This document shows positions 19,462 to 27,585 of a stretch of DNA of 64,000 bases, in pieces; position 1 is the stretch's first letter; each line of letters starts with the position of its first letter. The stretch is from Gammaproteobacteria bacterium. Lineage in GTDB: Bacteria; Pseudomonadota; Gammaproteobacteria; Pseudomonadales; Pseudohongiellaceae. The notes below the pieces were generated by a model. That model was not told where the DNA came from. It saw only the letters and a program-made list of their open reading frames with translations, and ran no database searches. A program made the position numbers and the translations under genes. The stretch lies in NCBI GenBank assembly GCA_030682575.1, contig JAUXNX010000003.1, positions 62,001-126,000 on the forward strand. The letters are read 5' to 3'.

Positions 19462-21554
19462 TTGATGCTCTCTTTCGACCCCGGCATTCACTGCCAACCA
19501 TTCTGCAATCAGAACGTGCAGAATGCGGACTGGCTTGTATCGCCATGGTGTCGAGTTGGTTCGGGCGGCGCATTGATCTCAACACCCTGCGTCGTGAGTA
19601 TCCGATCTCTGCACGAGGAGCCAGTCTCAGCGACATTCTCAACATCGCCACTGCGCTTGATCTGAACACCCGTCCTTTGAAAGTGGAACTGCAGGACTTG
19701 CAAAGTCTGCAATTGCCCGCCGTACTGCACTGGGACATGACACACTTCGTCGTTGTGAAAAAGGTCACGGCATCTGCCATCGTGATTCACGACCCTGCAG
19801 TGGGCGAGCGGCGCTACAGCATGGCTGAGGTGAGTCGTCACTTCACCGGCATTGCAGTCGAGTTCTCGCCAGGAGTTGCGTTCAAATCGCAAACTCAACT
19901 GATGCGATCCAGATTAATCGACCTGTTCGAGCGCTATCCCGGCTTCCATACCGCAGTGACCCAACTGTTTCTCCTGTCGCTGTTGTTGCAACTCGCGTCG
20001 ATCGGCAGCGCGTTCTATATGCAACTGGTTATCGATGAAGGGCTGGCAAAGCAGGATCGTGATTTTCTGACCGTGCTGGCCATAGGGTTTTTCATGCTCG
20101 GAATGACTACAGTCGCAATGACTTACGCGCGCGCCCAGGTTCAGCTCTATTTCTCCAACCAGTTGGGTTTTCAGATGGTGAGCAATGTCTTTCATCATCT
20201 GATCAGCCTGCCGGTGGAGTACTTCGAGAGGCGACATGTCGGCGATCTGGTATCACGCTTCGGTTCCATTCGCGAGATTCGCCGCATCATCACGGAGGAT
20301 TTGATCACCGTTGTGCTCGATGGTCTCTTCGCGCTGCTGACGCTGGCCGTGATGTTCTACTTCAACGTCATGCTGGCGTCAGTGGTGCTCGTGTTTGTCA
20401 CCATCGTCACTGTCTTCAAGATTGCGTTGATTCCGAAGATTCAGGTGTTGCAAGAGCAGAAGATTGTCGCGGACGCAGTGACCAGCACCAACCTCATGGA
20501 GAACATGCGTACCATCGAGATCATCAAGTTCTACTGCCGCGAACTGCCGAGGATCATGCTTTGGCGTAACTACTATGCCGATCAGATCAACACCAATGTG
20601 GTACTGACCCGCTTCACGATCAATATAGATGCCGTCTACGGCTTGCTGTTCGCACTGGAGAATGTGCTGGTCGTTTATCTGGCGGCGATGCTGGTTCTGG
20701 AAGGACAGATCACTCTCGGTTTTCTCACTGCTTTCGTTGCACTCAAGGGCAACTTCTCATCTTCTATCCGTTCCTTCATAGAAAAGATTGTGCAGATCAG
20801 ACTGGTGAAACTGCAACTCGAACGTGTCTCCGATATCACCTGCACTGAGCGCGAATTCGACAACTTGTATCTGCCCAAGCTGCGCCAACCCGTGCAGGGC
20901 GCTCTCACGTTGGAGAATGTGTCTTACACCTATCCGGGCACTACCACGCCAGTTTTGCAGAGCATCGATCTCGATATTGCCGCTGGCGAGATCATTGCCA
21001 TTGTCGGACCGTCGGGTTCGGGAAAATCCACGCTGATGAAAATCATGGCAGGGCTGTTCCGGCCGAGCTCGGGCACACTAAAGGTGGACAGCCAGGATGT
21101 GCAGCAGTTCGGCATGCGGCAATACCGCAGTGCCTGCGCTGGCATACTGCAGACCGACCAACTGTTGTCCGGCACGATCATGGACAACATCACGCTGTTC
21201 GATGAGGAGGTCGATCACGCACGACTGCAGCGCGCCGGACACATGGCCCGCATCGATCAGTTCATTCAGACACTGCCAATGGGCTACAACAGCATGATTG
21301 GAGATATGGGCTCCATCATGTCGTCGGGGCAGGGCCAGAGGATTCTGCTGGCAAGGGCGTTCTACAAAACTCCACGCATACTCTTTCTTGACGAGGCCAC
21401 CGCGAATCTTGATCCGGAGACCGAAGCTGCCATTCTGGACGAGATAGTTGCCATGAAGACCACTGTAATCTTCATCACGCATCGCAAGGCGCCGTTGGCG
21501 ATTGCGAACCGGGTGTTCACCTGCGCCGATGGGAGAATTGACGAAGTCAGCTGA
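19458..21554 (+). CDS. C39 peptidase-containing ABC exporter (CvaB-like)
   Basis: 698-residue bacteriocin-type exporter. The N-terminal C39 domain has Cys23 (QSERAECGLACIAM), His96 (LHWDMTHFVVV) and Asp112 (VIHDPAVGERR), so it should cleave leader peptides after a double-glycine site. Six-helix membrane domain follows, then the ATPase with Walker A GPSGSGKST (about 517-525), signature MSSGQGQRILLARAF (canonical LSGGQ is altered) and Walker B ILFLDEATANLD. Pairs with the upstream adaptor. The cargo is not encoded next to it. Confidence 0.9.
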   Translation: MIDALFRPRHSLPTILQSERAECGLACIAMVSSWFGRRIDLNTLRREYPISARGASLSDILNIATALDLNTRPLKVELQDLQSLQLPAVLHWDMTHFVVVKKVTASAIVIHDPAVGERRYSMAEVSRHFTGIAVEFSPGVAFKSQTQLMRSRLIDLFERYPGFHTAVTQLFLLSLLLQLASIGSAFYMQLVIDEGLAKQDRDFLTVLAIGFFMLGMTTVAMTYARAQVQLYFSNQLGFQMVSNVFHHLISLPVEYFERRHVGDLVSRFGSIREIRRIITEDLITVVLDGLFALLTLAVMFYFNVMLASVVLVFVTIVTVFKIALIPKIQVLQEQKIVADAVTSTNLMENMRTIEIIKFYCRELPRIMLWRNYYADQINTNVVLTRFTINIDAVYGLLFALENVLVVYLAAMLVLEGQITLGFLTAFVALKGNFSSSIRSFIEKIVQIRLVKLQLERVSDITCTEREFDNLYLPKLRQPVQGALTLENVSYTYPGTTTPVLQSIDLDIAAGEIIAIVGPSGSGKSTLMKIMAGLFRPSSGTLKVDSQDVQQFGMRQYRSACAGILQTDQLLSGTIMDNITLFDEEVDHARLQRAGHMARIDQFIQTLPMGYNSMIGDMGSIMSSGQGQRILLARAFYKTPRILFLDEATANLDPETEAAILDEIVAMKTTVIFITHRKAPLAIANRVFTCADGRIDEVS

Positions 21555-21610
21555 TACAGGTAATTCTAACGTGACCGACTCCGGTAAGTTGGTACTTGAG
21601 GAGAACTCCC

Positions 21611-21853
21611 ATGAAGACCATGCAGGCCACTGACGCCAAAAATCATTTTGGTGAATTGCTTGAAGATATTGCCAGCGGTCCTGTATTGATCCAGTACAAC
21701 GGTCAAGATGCCGCCGTCATCATGTCCTTCGCGGAATACGAACGTTGCTTTCTGACCGCCTCCAGCAAGGAATTCGTCAAGCGCCATCACGAAGAAAGTA
21801 TCGAACGCTTCGGCCCGCTATACGACGCCCTCAGCTCCACTTCAAAAAGTTGA
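21611..21853 (+). CDS. Phd/YefM-type antitoxin, no toxin partner
   Basis: 80 residues starting MKTMQATDAKNHFGELLEDI, the classic Phd/YefM N-terminal fold, at ATG 21611 behind AGGAGA. Antitoxins of this family bind DNA through the N-terminus and a toxin through the C-terminus. No Doc, YoeB or RelE gene follows; the convergent amidohydrolase gene overlaps its 3' end by 23 nt. It may be an orphan, or act with the RelE-like toxin 1.8 kb downstream (unlikely, since that has its own CopG partner). Confidence 0.8.
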   Translation: MKTMQATDAKNHFGELLEDIASGPVLIQYNGQDAAVIMSFAEYERCFLTASSKEFVKRHHEESIERFGPLYDALSSTSKS

Positions 21854-23291
21854 GAAACTCCCTGCGATTCTTCGGCCCGAATGTCAGGTAGTGCGGCTGG
21901 GGATCATTGCGGTAATTCTCCTTGTGACGGGCCAGCGAATCCGTGCTGGTATAAGTCCGGATCTCCTCCTCAGTGATGCCATATGGCACCGCTGCATTCA
22001 GCCCGAACACCTTGCGCCTCAGCGTGGAAGTAATCTCGGGATAGCCATACCGCTCACGGAATTCCTGCGAAATCTGGAAAGTACGAAACGCCTGAATCTG
22101 ATCCTGCGGTGAGCCGTACCAGATCGAGTCCGTCCCCCAGATAACATTGTCCTCACCCACGTAGCGGAACAGTTTGCCAAGCGCATGCGCAGCATTGTCC
22201 GGATCGCGCATCAGGAAGCGCCAGGTGCTGCCCAACTCTGCGTACACGTTGGAGTTGGTGCTGACCTCATTGTCGATCAGCGACTGGATCAGCGTGTCGA
22301 TCCCATCCCTGCCCTCGCCCTCTGCGAATGGCTGCTCGGCCACGTTGGCGACAAAGCCGGAGTGATAGATCAGGAAGTTCATGTCGGGAAACATCTTCGC
22401 CACGATGCCGACATCGGAACACTGGCTGTGCTCGTACGAGCGCGGTCCGAATGGCAGACCCTTGTGGACGCAGATATTGCGGACTCCCAGGCGCTGCGCA
22501 CGTTCGATCATGGCAATGCCGGGCGCGTCGTGCAGGAAGAACCCGACGCCCCCAGGACCGAATTGGGTGTAGGTCTTGAAGGCGCTGATATCCCAGTTTG
22601 CCGCCAGCTCGTCCATGGCCTCCAGGTCACCTTCCTGATTGGGGTTCACGCGGCCGTGGATCATCAGTCGCTTGCTGCCCTGCAGCTCGCTGACGATGCG
22701 GCGCGTGTTGTCCGCGTCCTCGATGGTGACCGGTTCGGTCTCGCGAGTAGACGGCACGAAGGAGAGCACCATGATGTCCGTGTCGCTGTCCAGAAAGATG
22801 TCCTTGATGAACTCGTCGGCAGAGAGACAGTTGAGATAGGCACGGGCGTCATCACCGGCAGCAGCCTCGCAGCTCGCCTTCTCCATCGACGCATAGGGTC
22901 GGGCAGATTCGGGCAACTGACTGAGCCAGTCGCCGTTGGGGTTCACGTAATGTCCCTGCACGTCGAAGATGAATTCGTCGCCGTCGATCTGCTCGGCGGC
23001 AGCGAAACGGTCGAGAGCACTATCGGGGGAGACAGCGAAGAAGCCGCCGGTCTTGTTGGCCAGCGCGTTCACTTCATTCATGGCGAGCAGAGTGGTGGCA
23101 GCACCGCAGCTTGACACCAGAAACTGGCGGCGGGTTTGCGCCGTGCGGCGGGCATTCAGTGTGGCCTGCTCCAGGGCAAGATTATTCGCTGCCGCATTGG
23201 CTCGGGAGATGGGGATGGGCTCGTATTCCCCGTTGGAAGTGCTGTCGATCTTGATGGGCAGACGCAGACCATCGGTGTCCACTGGCTTCAT
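21831..23291 (-). CDS. Tat-type amidohydrolase
   Basis: 486-residue member of the amidohydrolase_2 (decarboxylase-like) metal-dependent hydrolase group. It has FDVQGHYVNPNG near residue 110, MIHGRVNPNQ, NICVHKGLPFG, NFLIYHSGF, VIWGTDSIWYGSP. The twin-arginine segment RRQFLVSSCGAATTLL is at residues 54-69, unusually far from the N-terminus. The start at ATG 23291 is supported by AGGAGCCGCCCC. Substrate unknown. It likely acts in the periplasm if the Tat motif is used. Confidence 0.78.
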   Translation of the reverse strand: MKPVDTDGLRLPIKIDSTSNGEYEPIPISRANAAANNLALEQATLNARRTAQTRRQFLVSSCGAATTLLAMNEVNALANKTGGFFAVSPDSALDRFAAAEQIDGDEFIFDVQGHYVNPNGDWLSQLPESARPYASMEKASCEAAAGDDARAYLNCLSADEFIKDIFLDSDTDIMVLSFVPSTRETEPVTIEDADNTRRIVSELQGSKRLMIHGRVNPNQEGDLEAMDELAANWDISAFKTYTQFGPGGVGFFLHDAPGIAMIERAQRLGVRNICVHKGLPFGPRSYEHSQCSDVGIVAKMFPDMNFLIYHSGFVANVAEQPFAEGEGRDGIDTLIQSLIDNEVSTNSNVYAELGSTWRFLMRDPDNAAHALGKLFRYVGEDNVIWGTDSIWYGSPQDQIQAFRTFQISQEFRERYGYPEITSTLRRKVFGLNAAVPYGITEEEIRTYTSTDSLARHKENYRNDPQPHYLTFGPKNRREFLNFLKWS

Positions 23292-23361
23292 GGGGCGGCT
23301 CCTGTTCTTGTTGTGTGTCAGTCAATGACAGGCCCCGGAGGAAAAACTTTCATTACCGTCA

Positions 23362-23393
23362 TGACGCCTTGACGTCATGACGTCATGACGCTA
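23362..23393. promoter_or_regulatory. Tandem octamer operator for the CopG/RelE pair
   Basis: Four head-to-tail 8-bp units read TGACGCCT, TGACGTCA, TGACGTCA, TGACGCTA. The two central units are perfect palindromes. Ribbon-helix-helix antitoxins bind such closely spaced short repeats cooperatively. The array lies 36 nt upstream of the antitoxin start codon. Confidence 0.65.
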
Positions 23394-23428
23394 GGCTCCG
23401 GAGGCATAATGAATGAAGGAGAGTTCTC

Positions 23429-23662
23429 ATGAGTGATCAGCCCAAACGCTCGACCATCTACTTCGATGCCGCACTCCATGTAGCGTTGCGTCTGAAGGCT
23501 GCCCATTCGAATCGCTCTGTGTCCGAACTCGTGAACGACGCTGTGCGCGCCTCGCTGGCTGAAGATCAGGAAGACCTCGCCGCCTTTGAGCAACGCGTGG
23601 CAGAGCCAACGATCAGCTATGAAACCCTGCTGAATGACCTCAAAGCCAATGGCAAGTTATGA
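23429..23662 (+). CDS. CopG-family ribbon-helix-helix antitoxin
   Basis: 77 residues. The N-terminal ribbon-helix-helix (KRSTIYFDAALHVALRLKAA, NRSVSELVNDAVRASL) binds DNA and the acidic C-terminal part is expected to wrap the toxin. It starts at ATG 23429 behind GAAGGAGAGTT. It overlaps the toxin gene by 14 nt. It probably represses its own operon at the upstream octamer array. Confidence 0.88.
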   Translation: MSDQPKRSTIYFDAALHVALRLKAAHSNRSVSELVNDAVRASLAEDQEDLAAFEQRVAEPTISYETLLNDLKANGKL

Positions 23663-23909
23663 GTTGATCTTCAGAAAGTCGGTCGCACGGGACATGCGCA
23701 CAATCCCCAACCGGGATGTTGCGCGGATTCTGCATTGCATCGACGCGCTTCAACACAACCCGCGACCGGGCGATTGTGAGAAACTGTCGGGGCAGGAGAA
23801 GTACCGTTTGCGCCAGGGCAAGTACCGCATCGTCTATGAGACAAGGGATACGGATTTGGTGGTGTGCGTCGTCAAGGTGGGTCACCGCAGCAGTGTTTAC
23901 AGGAAATAG
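23649..23909 (+). CDS. RelE/ParE-family toxin
   Basis: 86 residues, MASYELIFRKSVARDMRTIP onwards, with the C-terminal pattern KYRLRQGKYRIVYETRDTDL and VVKVGHRSSVYRK typical of RelE-type mRNA interferases. The start at 23649 lies inside the antitoxin gene, 14 nt before its end; an upstream ATG at 23634 is possible. Translational coupling with the antitoxin is likely. Activity as ribosome-dependent RNase versus gyrase inhibitor is not decided by sequence, but the Arg/Tyr/Lys-rich C-terminus favours RelE. Confidence 0.85.
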   Translation: MASYELIFRKSVARDMRTIPNRDVARILHCIDALQHNPRPGDCEKLSGQEKYRLRQGKYRIVYETRDTDLVVCVVKVGHRSSVYRK

Positions 23910-23931
23910 ATCACCAATGAGAGAGACTCAC

Positions 23932-25269
23932 ATGAGATGGATACAGAAGGCAGCCAGCCGCGTCATGGCCACGGTCGTATTCGTGCTGATGGCACAGAGT
24001 GTCCTTGCCCAGGACGATCTGACCGGCATCTGGGAAGGCATGCTGGAGATCGCTCCCGGCCAGGGTGTTGGCGTGCAGTTCAATTTCGTGCGCGGCACCG
24101 ATGGCGTGTTGACCGCAACATTGAGCGCACCCGATCAACCCGGTCTGCAGGATCTGCCGGTGGAGGATGTGAGTTTCGAGCAGGGTGGCCTCAGTCTTGG
24201 GGTCAGCGCACTCAGTGGCTCCTATGCGGGCCGTCTCACTGATGGGGTTGTCGAAGGCACCTGGTCGCAACCGGGCTCCAGCATTGCCCTCACGCTGCGA
24301 CCTTACAAGGAGCCTGTACTCACAGACTCCGACAAGGCGCGTCTGCTCGGCTCATGGGTGGGCAGGTTGCGGCCTGATCCCGACAGCGATCTGCAGGTCA
24401 CTGTGGTGTTCCGCTTCGAGCGTGACGCACAGGGCGGATTCGTGGCCTTCATGGACAGCCCGGACGAAGGGGCTCCGAGTATTCCTGTCGATCGAATGGG
24501 GATGGATAACAATACGCTGACTCTCGCAGTCAATCGCGCACGCATGGAATTCATCGGCACTCTGGATGGTGACGCTCTTAATGGTGACTGGGTGCAGGCG
24601 ACTCGCTCGCTGGAGTTGAGTCTGACACGTGGGGAATATGAAGCCCCCGGGCTGCCATTGTCGGATGAACAATTCGCGCGTCTGGAGGGTCCGTGGCACG
24701 GACAGATCGGCGCCCTCACCATGGTGTTCCGTTTTGAGCGCACGCCGAGTGGTCGCGTCGCTGCCTTTATCGATACTCCTGATCAAGGCGCCAACAATAT
24801 GCCAGTGACACTGGCGCAAATGAATGGTGATGATTTGATAGTGTCAGTCGCCGTGATTGGTGGAACGTTTACCGGCACCATTGCCGAAAATGGCATCGCC
24901 GGACAGTGGCAGCAGAGAGGCCAGCAAACAGGGCTGAATCTGACACGTGGCCCCTTTGTGCCAAATCCCGATCTGTCCATTGAGGATCAGCGTTATCTGC
25001 TGGGTACCTGGCGCGGCAATGTGACGGGTGCTGATCTGGTATTCAGATTTTCCAGTGATGGCAACGGTGCCTTTGGTGCTTTCCTGGATGTCGCCAGCGT
25101 CGGCCTGAACAACATGCCCGTCAGCAGCATGACCCTGGAAGGACAAAGTCTGCGTTTTCAGATCAACGCGATCGATGCACGCTTTGAAGGTGCTCTGAGC
25201 GGCGGAGAAATTACCGGCAGCTGGACACGCCTCGACGAAACCAATCCGCTGCGACTGTTGCGAGACTAA
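23932..25269 (+). CDS. Secreted protein with four tandem lipocalin-like repeats
   Basis: 445 residues with a clear signal peptide ending MAQSVLAQ. The mature part is four copies of a roughly 105-residue unit, each opening with a variant of L-G-x-W-x-G (LTGIWEGML, LLGSWVGRL, LEGPWHGQI, LLGTWRGNV) followed by F-R-F and D-x-P-D-Q/E-G, and ending in x-G-x-W. This resembles beta-barrel proteins that bind small hydrophobic ligands, but no known function was recognised. Start at ATG 23932 (GAGAG upstream); ATG 23917 is an alternative. Confidence 0.7.
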   Translation: MRWIQKAASRVMATVVFVLMAQSVLAQDDLTGIWEGMLEIAPGQGVGVQFNFVRGTDGVLTATLSAPDQPGLQDLPVEDVSFEQGGLSLGVSALSGSYAGRLTDGVVEGTWSQPGSSIALTLRPYKEPVLTDSDKARLLGSWVGRLRPDPDSDLQVTVVFRFERDAQGGFVAFMDSPDEGAPSIPVDRMGMDNNTLTLAVNRARMEFIGTLDGDALNGDWVQATRSLELSLTRGEYEAPGLPLSDEQFARLEGPWHGQIGALTMVFRFERTPSGRVAAFIDTPDQGANNMPVTLAQMNGDDLIVSVAVIGGTFTGTIAENGIAGQWQQRGQQTGLNLTRGPFVPNPDLSIEDQRYLLGTWRGNVTGADLVFRFSSDGNGAFGAFLDVASVGLNNMPVSSMTLEGQSLRFQINAIDARFEGALSGGEITGSWTRLDETNPLRLLRD

Positions 25270-25293
25270 AGGGCTCAGAAAAGGCAGAGAATC

Positions 25294-25713
25294 ATGCTGG
25301 AAATTTCGCTGAACGTTGCCATCCCCGACGATGAAATCGAACTGACCGCCATTCGTGCCCAGGGCGCGGGTGGTCAGAACGTCAACAAGGTGTCGTCCGC
25401 GATTCACTTGCGCTTCGACATCAAGGCCTCGTCTCTACCCTACTTCTACAAACACCGCCTGCTCAATCTGCGCGACAGTCGCATCACGCGCGATGGCGTG
25501 GTCGTCATCAAGGCACAGCAGCACCGAACGCAGGAGCAGAATCGCGAGGCGGCGCTGCGGCGTCTGCAGGACATGATTCGCGAAGCCAGTGTGGTGAAGA
25601 AAGCGAGAACTCCGACAAAGCCAACCAAATCCTCACAGAGAAAGCGCGTGGAGAAGAAAGTCCTGCACGGCAGAATCAAGGAATTGCGCGGAAAAGTTGG
25701 CGATGATGCTTAG
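25294..25713 (+). CDS. arfB: Alternative ribosome-rescue factor ArfB
   Basis: 139-residue peptidyl-tRNA hydrolase that frees ribosomes stalled on non-stop mRNA. It has the class I release-factor motif [16 protein letters not shown] (GGQ) and the basic C-terminal tail ([20 protein letters not shown]) that enters the empty mRNA channel. It lies 24 nt after the repeat protein and upstream of a thioesterase gene; a shared transcript is possible. Confidence 0.92.
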   Translation: MLEISLNVAIPDDEIELTAIRAQGAGGQNVNKVSSAIHLRFDIKASSLPYFYKHRLLNLRDSRITRDGVVVIKAQQHRTQEQNREAALRRLQDMIREASVVKKARTPTKPTKSSQRKRVEKKVLHGRIKELRGKVGDDA

Positions 25714-25737
25714 GCAAATTCAGGAAGAGATTTCAAG

Positions 25738-26526
25738 ATGAATGAATTTGAAGAATCAATTCAACTGCACGCTCACAGCCCCAATGCCTGGCGCGGACAT
25801 GCCGATCATCGCCGCGTGGCAACCTCAGGGATGTATGGGGGCTGGACGGCGACACTGCTGCTGCACGCCATCATGAAGGATGCAGTGGAAGCAGGCAGCG
25901 TCTCGGCATTGACCATACATTATCTGCATGCGATTACACCGGGCAGTGTGCTCACAGTGAGAACTCGCAACGTCAACAGCAGCCGCTCTCTGTCTGTGTG
26001 GCACGCCGAAGTGGAAGTGGAGGGTGTGCCAGGACCAGCTGCCACAGCGACGGCCGTGTTGGCCAGACGTCGCGACAGCTTCACTTTTCTCGATGTCTCG
26101 ATGCCAGAGGTGCCCCCGCCCGATGCACTTCCAAAAATGCATCCACCTGGCACCTTTGGAGAGCGCAGTCTGGTGCGCCCTGCTATCGGCAGCACTCCGT
26201 TCAATCAATCCGACACTCGCAGCGTGGCATGGGTGCGGGAAATATCGGGCAGATCACTCGACTATCTGCAGCTCGCCTACCTCGCTGACAACTATCCACC
26301 GAAGACCTGGAGCATGCGGGCCGAACCCTCTCCTTACTCGACGATCACCATGTCGATCTATTTTCATGGCACCGACGAGGAAGTCAGCTCGCTCGGTGAC
26401 GACTACGTGCTGATCGAAGCCTATGGCACACGCGCGCAGTCTTCCACAGTCGGCGCGCAGGGACGCATCTGGAGCCGCTCAGGACTGTTGTTGGTGACGA
26501 CAGAGCAGATGGGTTGGTTTCGCTGA
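25738..26526 (+). CDS. Acyl-CoA thioesterase, TesB-like double hotdog
   Basis: 262-residue product with two hotdog domains as in TesB/ACOT8-type enzymes. Features are WRGHADHRRVATSGMYGGWT near the N-terminus, LTIHYLHAITPGSVLTVRTR, SRSLSVWHAEVEVEG, and in the second domain IYFHGTDEEVSSLGDDYVLI. It probably hydrolyses medium or long acyl-CoA in the cytosol; chain length is unknown. It begins 24 nt after arfB. Confidence 0.75.
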   Translation: MNEFEESIQLHAHSPNAWRGHADHRRVATSGMYGGWTATLLLHAIMKDAVEAGSVSALTIHYLHAITPGSVLTVRTRNVNSSRSLSVWHAEVEVEGVPGPAATATAVLARRRDSFTFLDVSMPEVPPPDALPKMHPPGTFGERSLVRPAIGSTPFNQSDTRSVAWVREISGRSLDYLQLAYLADNYPPKTWSMRAEPSPYSTITMSIYFHGTDEEVSSLGDDYVLIEAYGTRAQSSTVGAQGRIWSRSGLLLVTTEQMGWFR

Positions 26527-26535
26527 TTGACTTGA

Positions 26536-27024
26536 TCAGTCCCCCGCATGCGCAAAGTTGACCAGCCTGCTGCGAGACAGGTGCCACGTCTGCCACTGTG
26601 TATCTGCCTGAGCGCCCAGTGAGCTGTAGAAGCTCCTGGCGGCGGGATTGTCCACCAGCACCTCCCATCGCAAGCGACTGCCACCCTCCTCCACACAACG
26701 CAGCGCCGCCTCCTTCATGAGTCTTCGTCCCGCGCCCAGACCGCGTGCTGTTTCATGCACGAACAGCTCCTTGATGACGAACCACGGCGCAAGGTCGTAG
26801 GTGAATGGCTGCGTGTAGTACACGAGCATCCCGATCAGCTCGTCACCCATTTCTGCCACCAGTACGTGAAAGTCCTGATTGACGAAGCAGCGGCGCCGCA
26901 GCTCACTCTCGCTCACCTTGAAGTCAGTGATGTAGCCCTCGAACTCGGCCAACGCCCGCATGAACACCAGCAGTTGACCAACATCTTCTGGCTGCGCGGA
27001 ACGGATACTCAGCTCGCCTTTCAC
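26536..27024 (-). CDS. GNAT family N-acetyltransferase
   Basis: 162 residues with the acetyl-CoA pyrophosphate-binding motif ARGLGAGRRLMKEAALR and the beta-strand FVIKELFVHETARG. Overall pattern resembles diamine/spermidine acetyltransferase-like GNATs, but the acceptor cannot be named. Its ATG overlaps the stop of the upstream rhodanese gene by 4 nt, so they are co-translated. Confidence 0.85.
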   Translation of the reverse strand: MKGELSIRSAQPEDVGQLLVFMRALAEFEGYITDFKVSESELRRRCFVNQDFHVLVAEMGDELIGMLVYYTQPFTYDLAPWFVIKELFVHETARGLGAGRRLMKEAALRCVEEGGSRLRWEVLVDNPAARSFYSSLGAQADTQWQTWHLSRSRLVNFAHAGD

Positions 27025-27431
27025 TGCGCGAACTCCGTGGAGTCGGTCAGCGTGAAACCTTCGTCCAGCCAGCCACAGACACCGCCGATCATTTTCTTGA
27101 CCGGGCGATTCAGTTTCGCCAGTCTGATCGCGGCCTTCTCGGTCGCGTTGCAGTGCGGCCCGGCGCAGTAAACGACAAACAGCGTGTCATCCGGATACTG
27201 CGCCAGTGTCTCCATCGACAATCGCGCATGGGGAATGTTCACGGCACCAGCAACGTGGGCCTTGTTGAAGGCCTCTTCGCCGCGCACATCGAGCAATACG
27301 AAGTCCTGGCGGTCGTTGGTGAGGGCATGGTGAACATCCCAGCAGTCGGTTTCAAAACGCAGCAGGTTCTCGAAGTGGGCGAGCGCTTCGGCGTTGCTGG
27401 CGGCCTGAGGTCTGGATACGGCGGATGACAT
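27021..27431 (-). CDS. Rhodanese-like sulfurtransferase
   Basis: 136-residue single rhodanese domain. The hallmark VLLDVRGEEAFNKAHVAGAV is followed by IPHARL and the active-site loop FVVYCAGPHCNATEKAAIRL, in which the first Cys is the likely persulfide carrier. A stand-alone domain of this kind moves sulfane sulfur or acts in stress responses. First gene of a two-gene unit with the GNAT gene. Confidence 0.85.
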   Translation of the reverse strand: MSSAVSRPQAASNAEALAHFENLLRFETDCWDVHHALTNDRQDFVLLDVRGEEAFNKAHVAGAVNIPHARLSMETLAQYPDDTLFVVYCAGPHCNATEKAAIRLAKLNRPVKKMIGGVCGWLDEGFTLTDSTEFAQ

Positions 27432-27585
27432 GGTATGGCTCCTTGTGAATCGGTTAGTGAATTGACAGGAAGCAGTATTGCAGGGAACAATCTCGCCGGT
27501 AATTGGCTGGAAAGACAGATTGCGTCAAGATCAAGCCATCCGCTTTCAACCAACTGCCATCACCCGCACTTCAGGACATTACCCC

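Noticed and set aside
22185-23114. 309-residue plus-strand open frame
   Set aside because: Antisense to the amidohydrolase, no conserved pattern.
23362-23393. Possible CRISPR-like or satellite repeat
   Set aside because: Only four 8-bp units with no spacers; position fits an operator.
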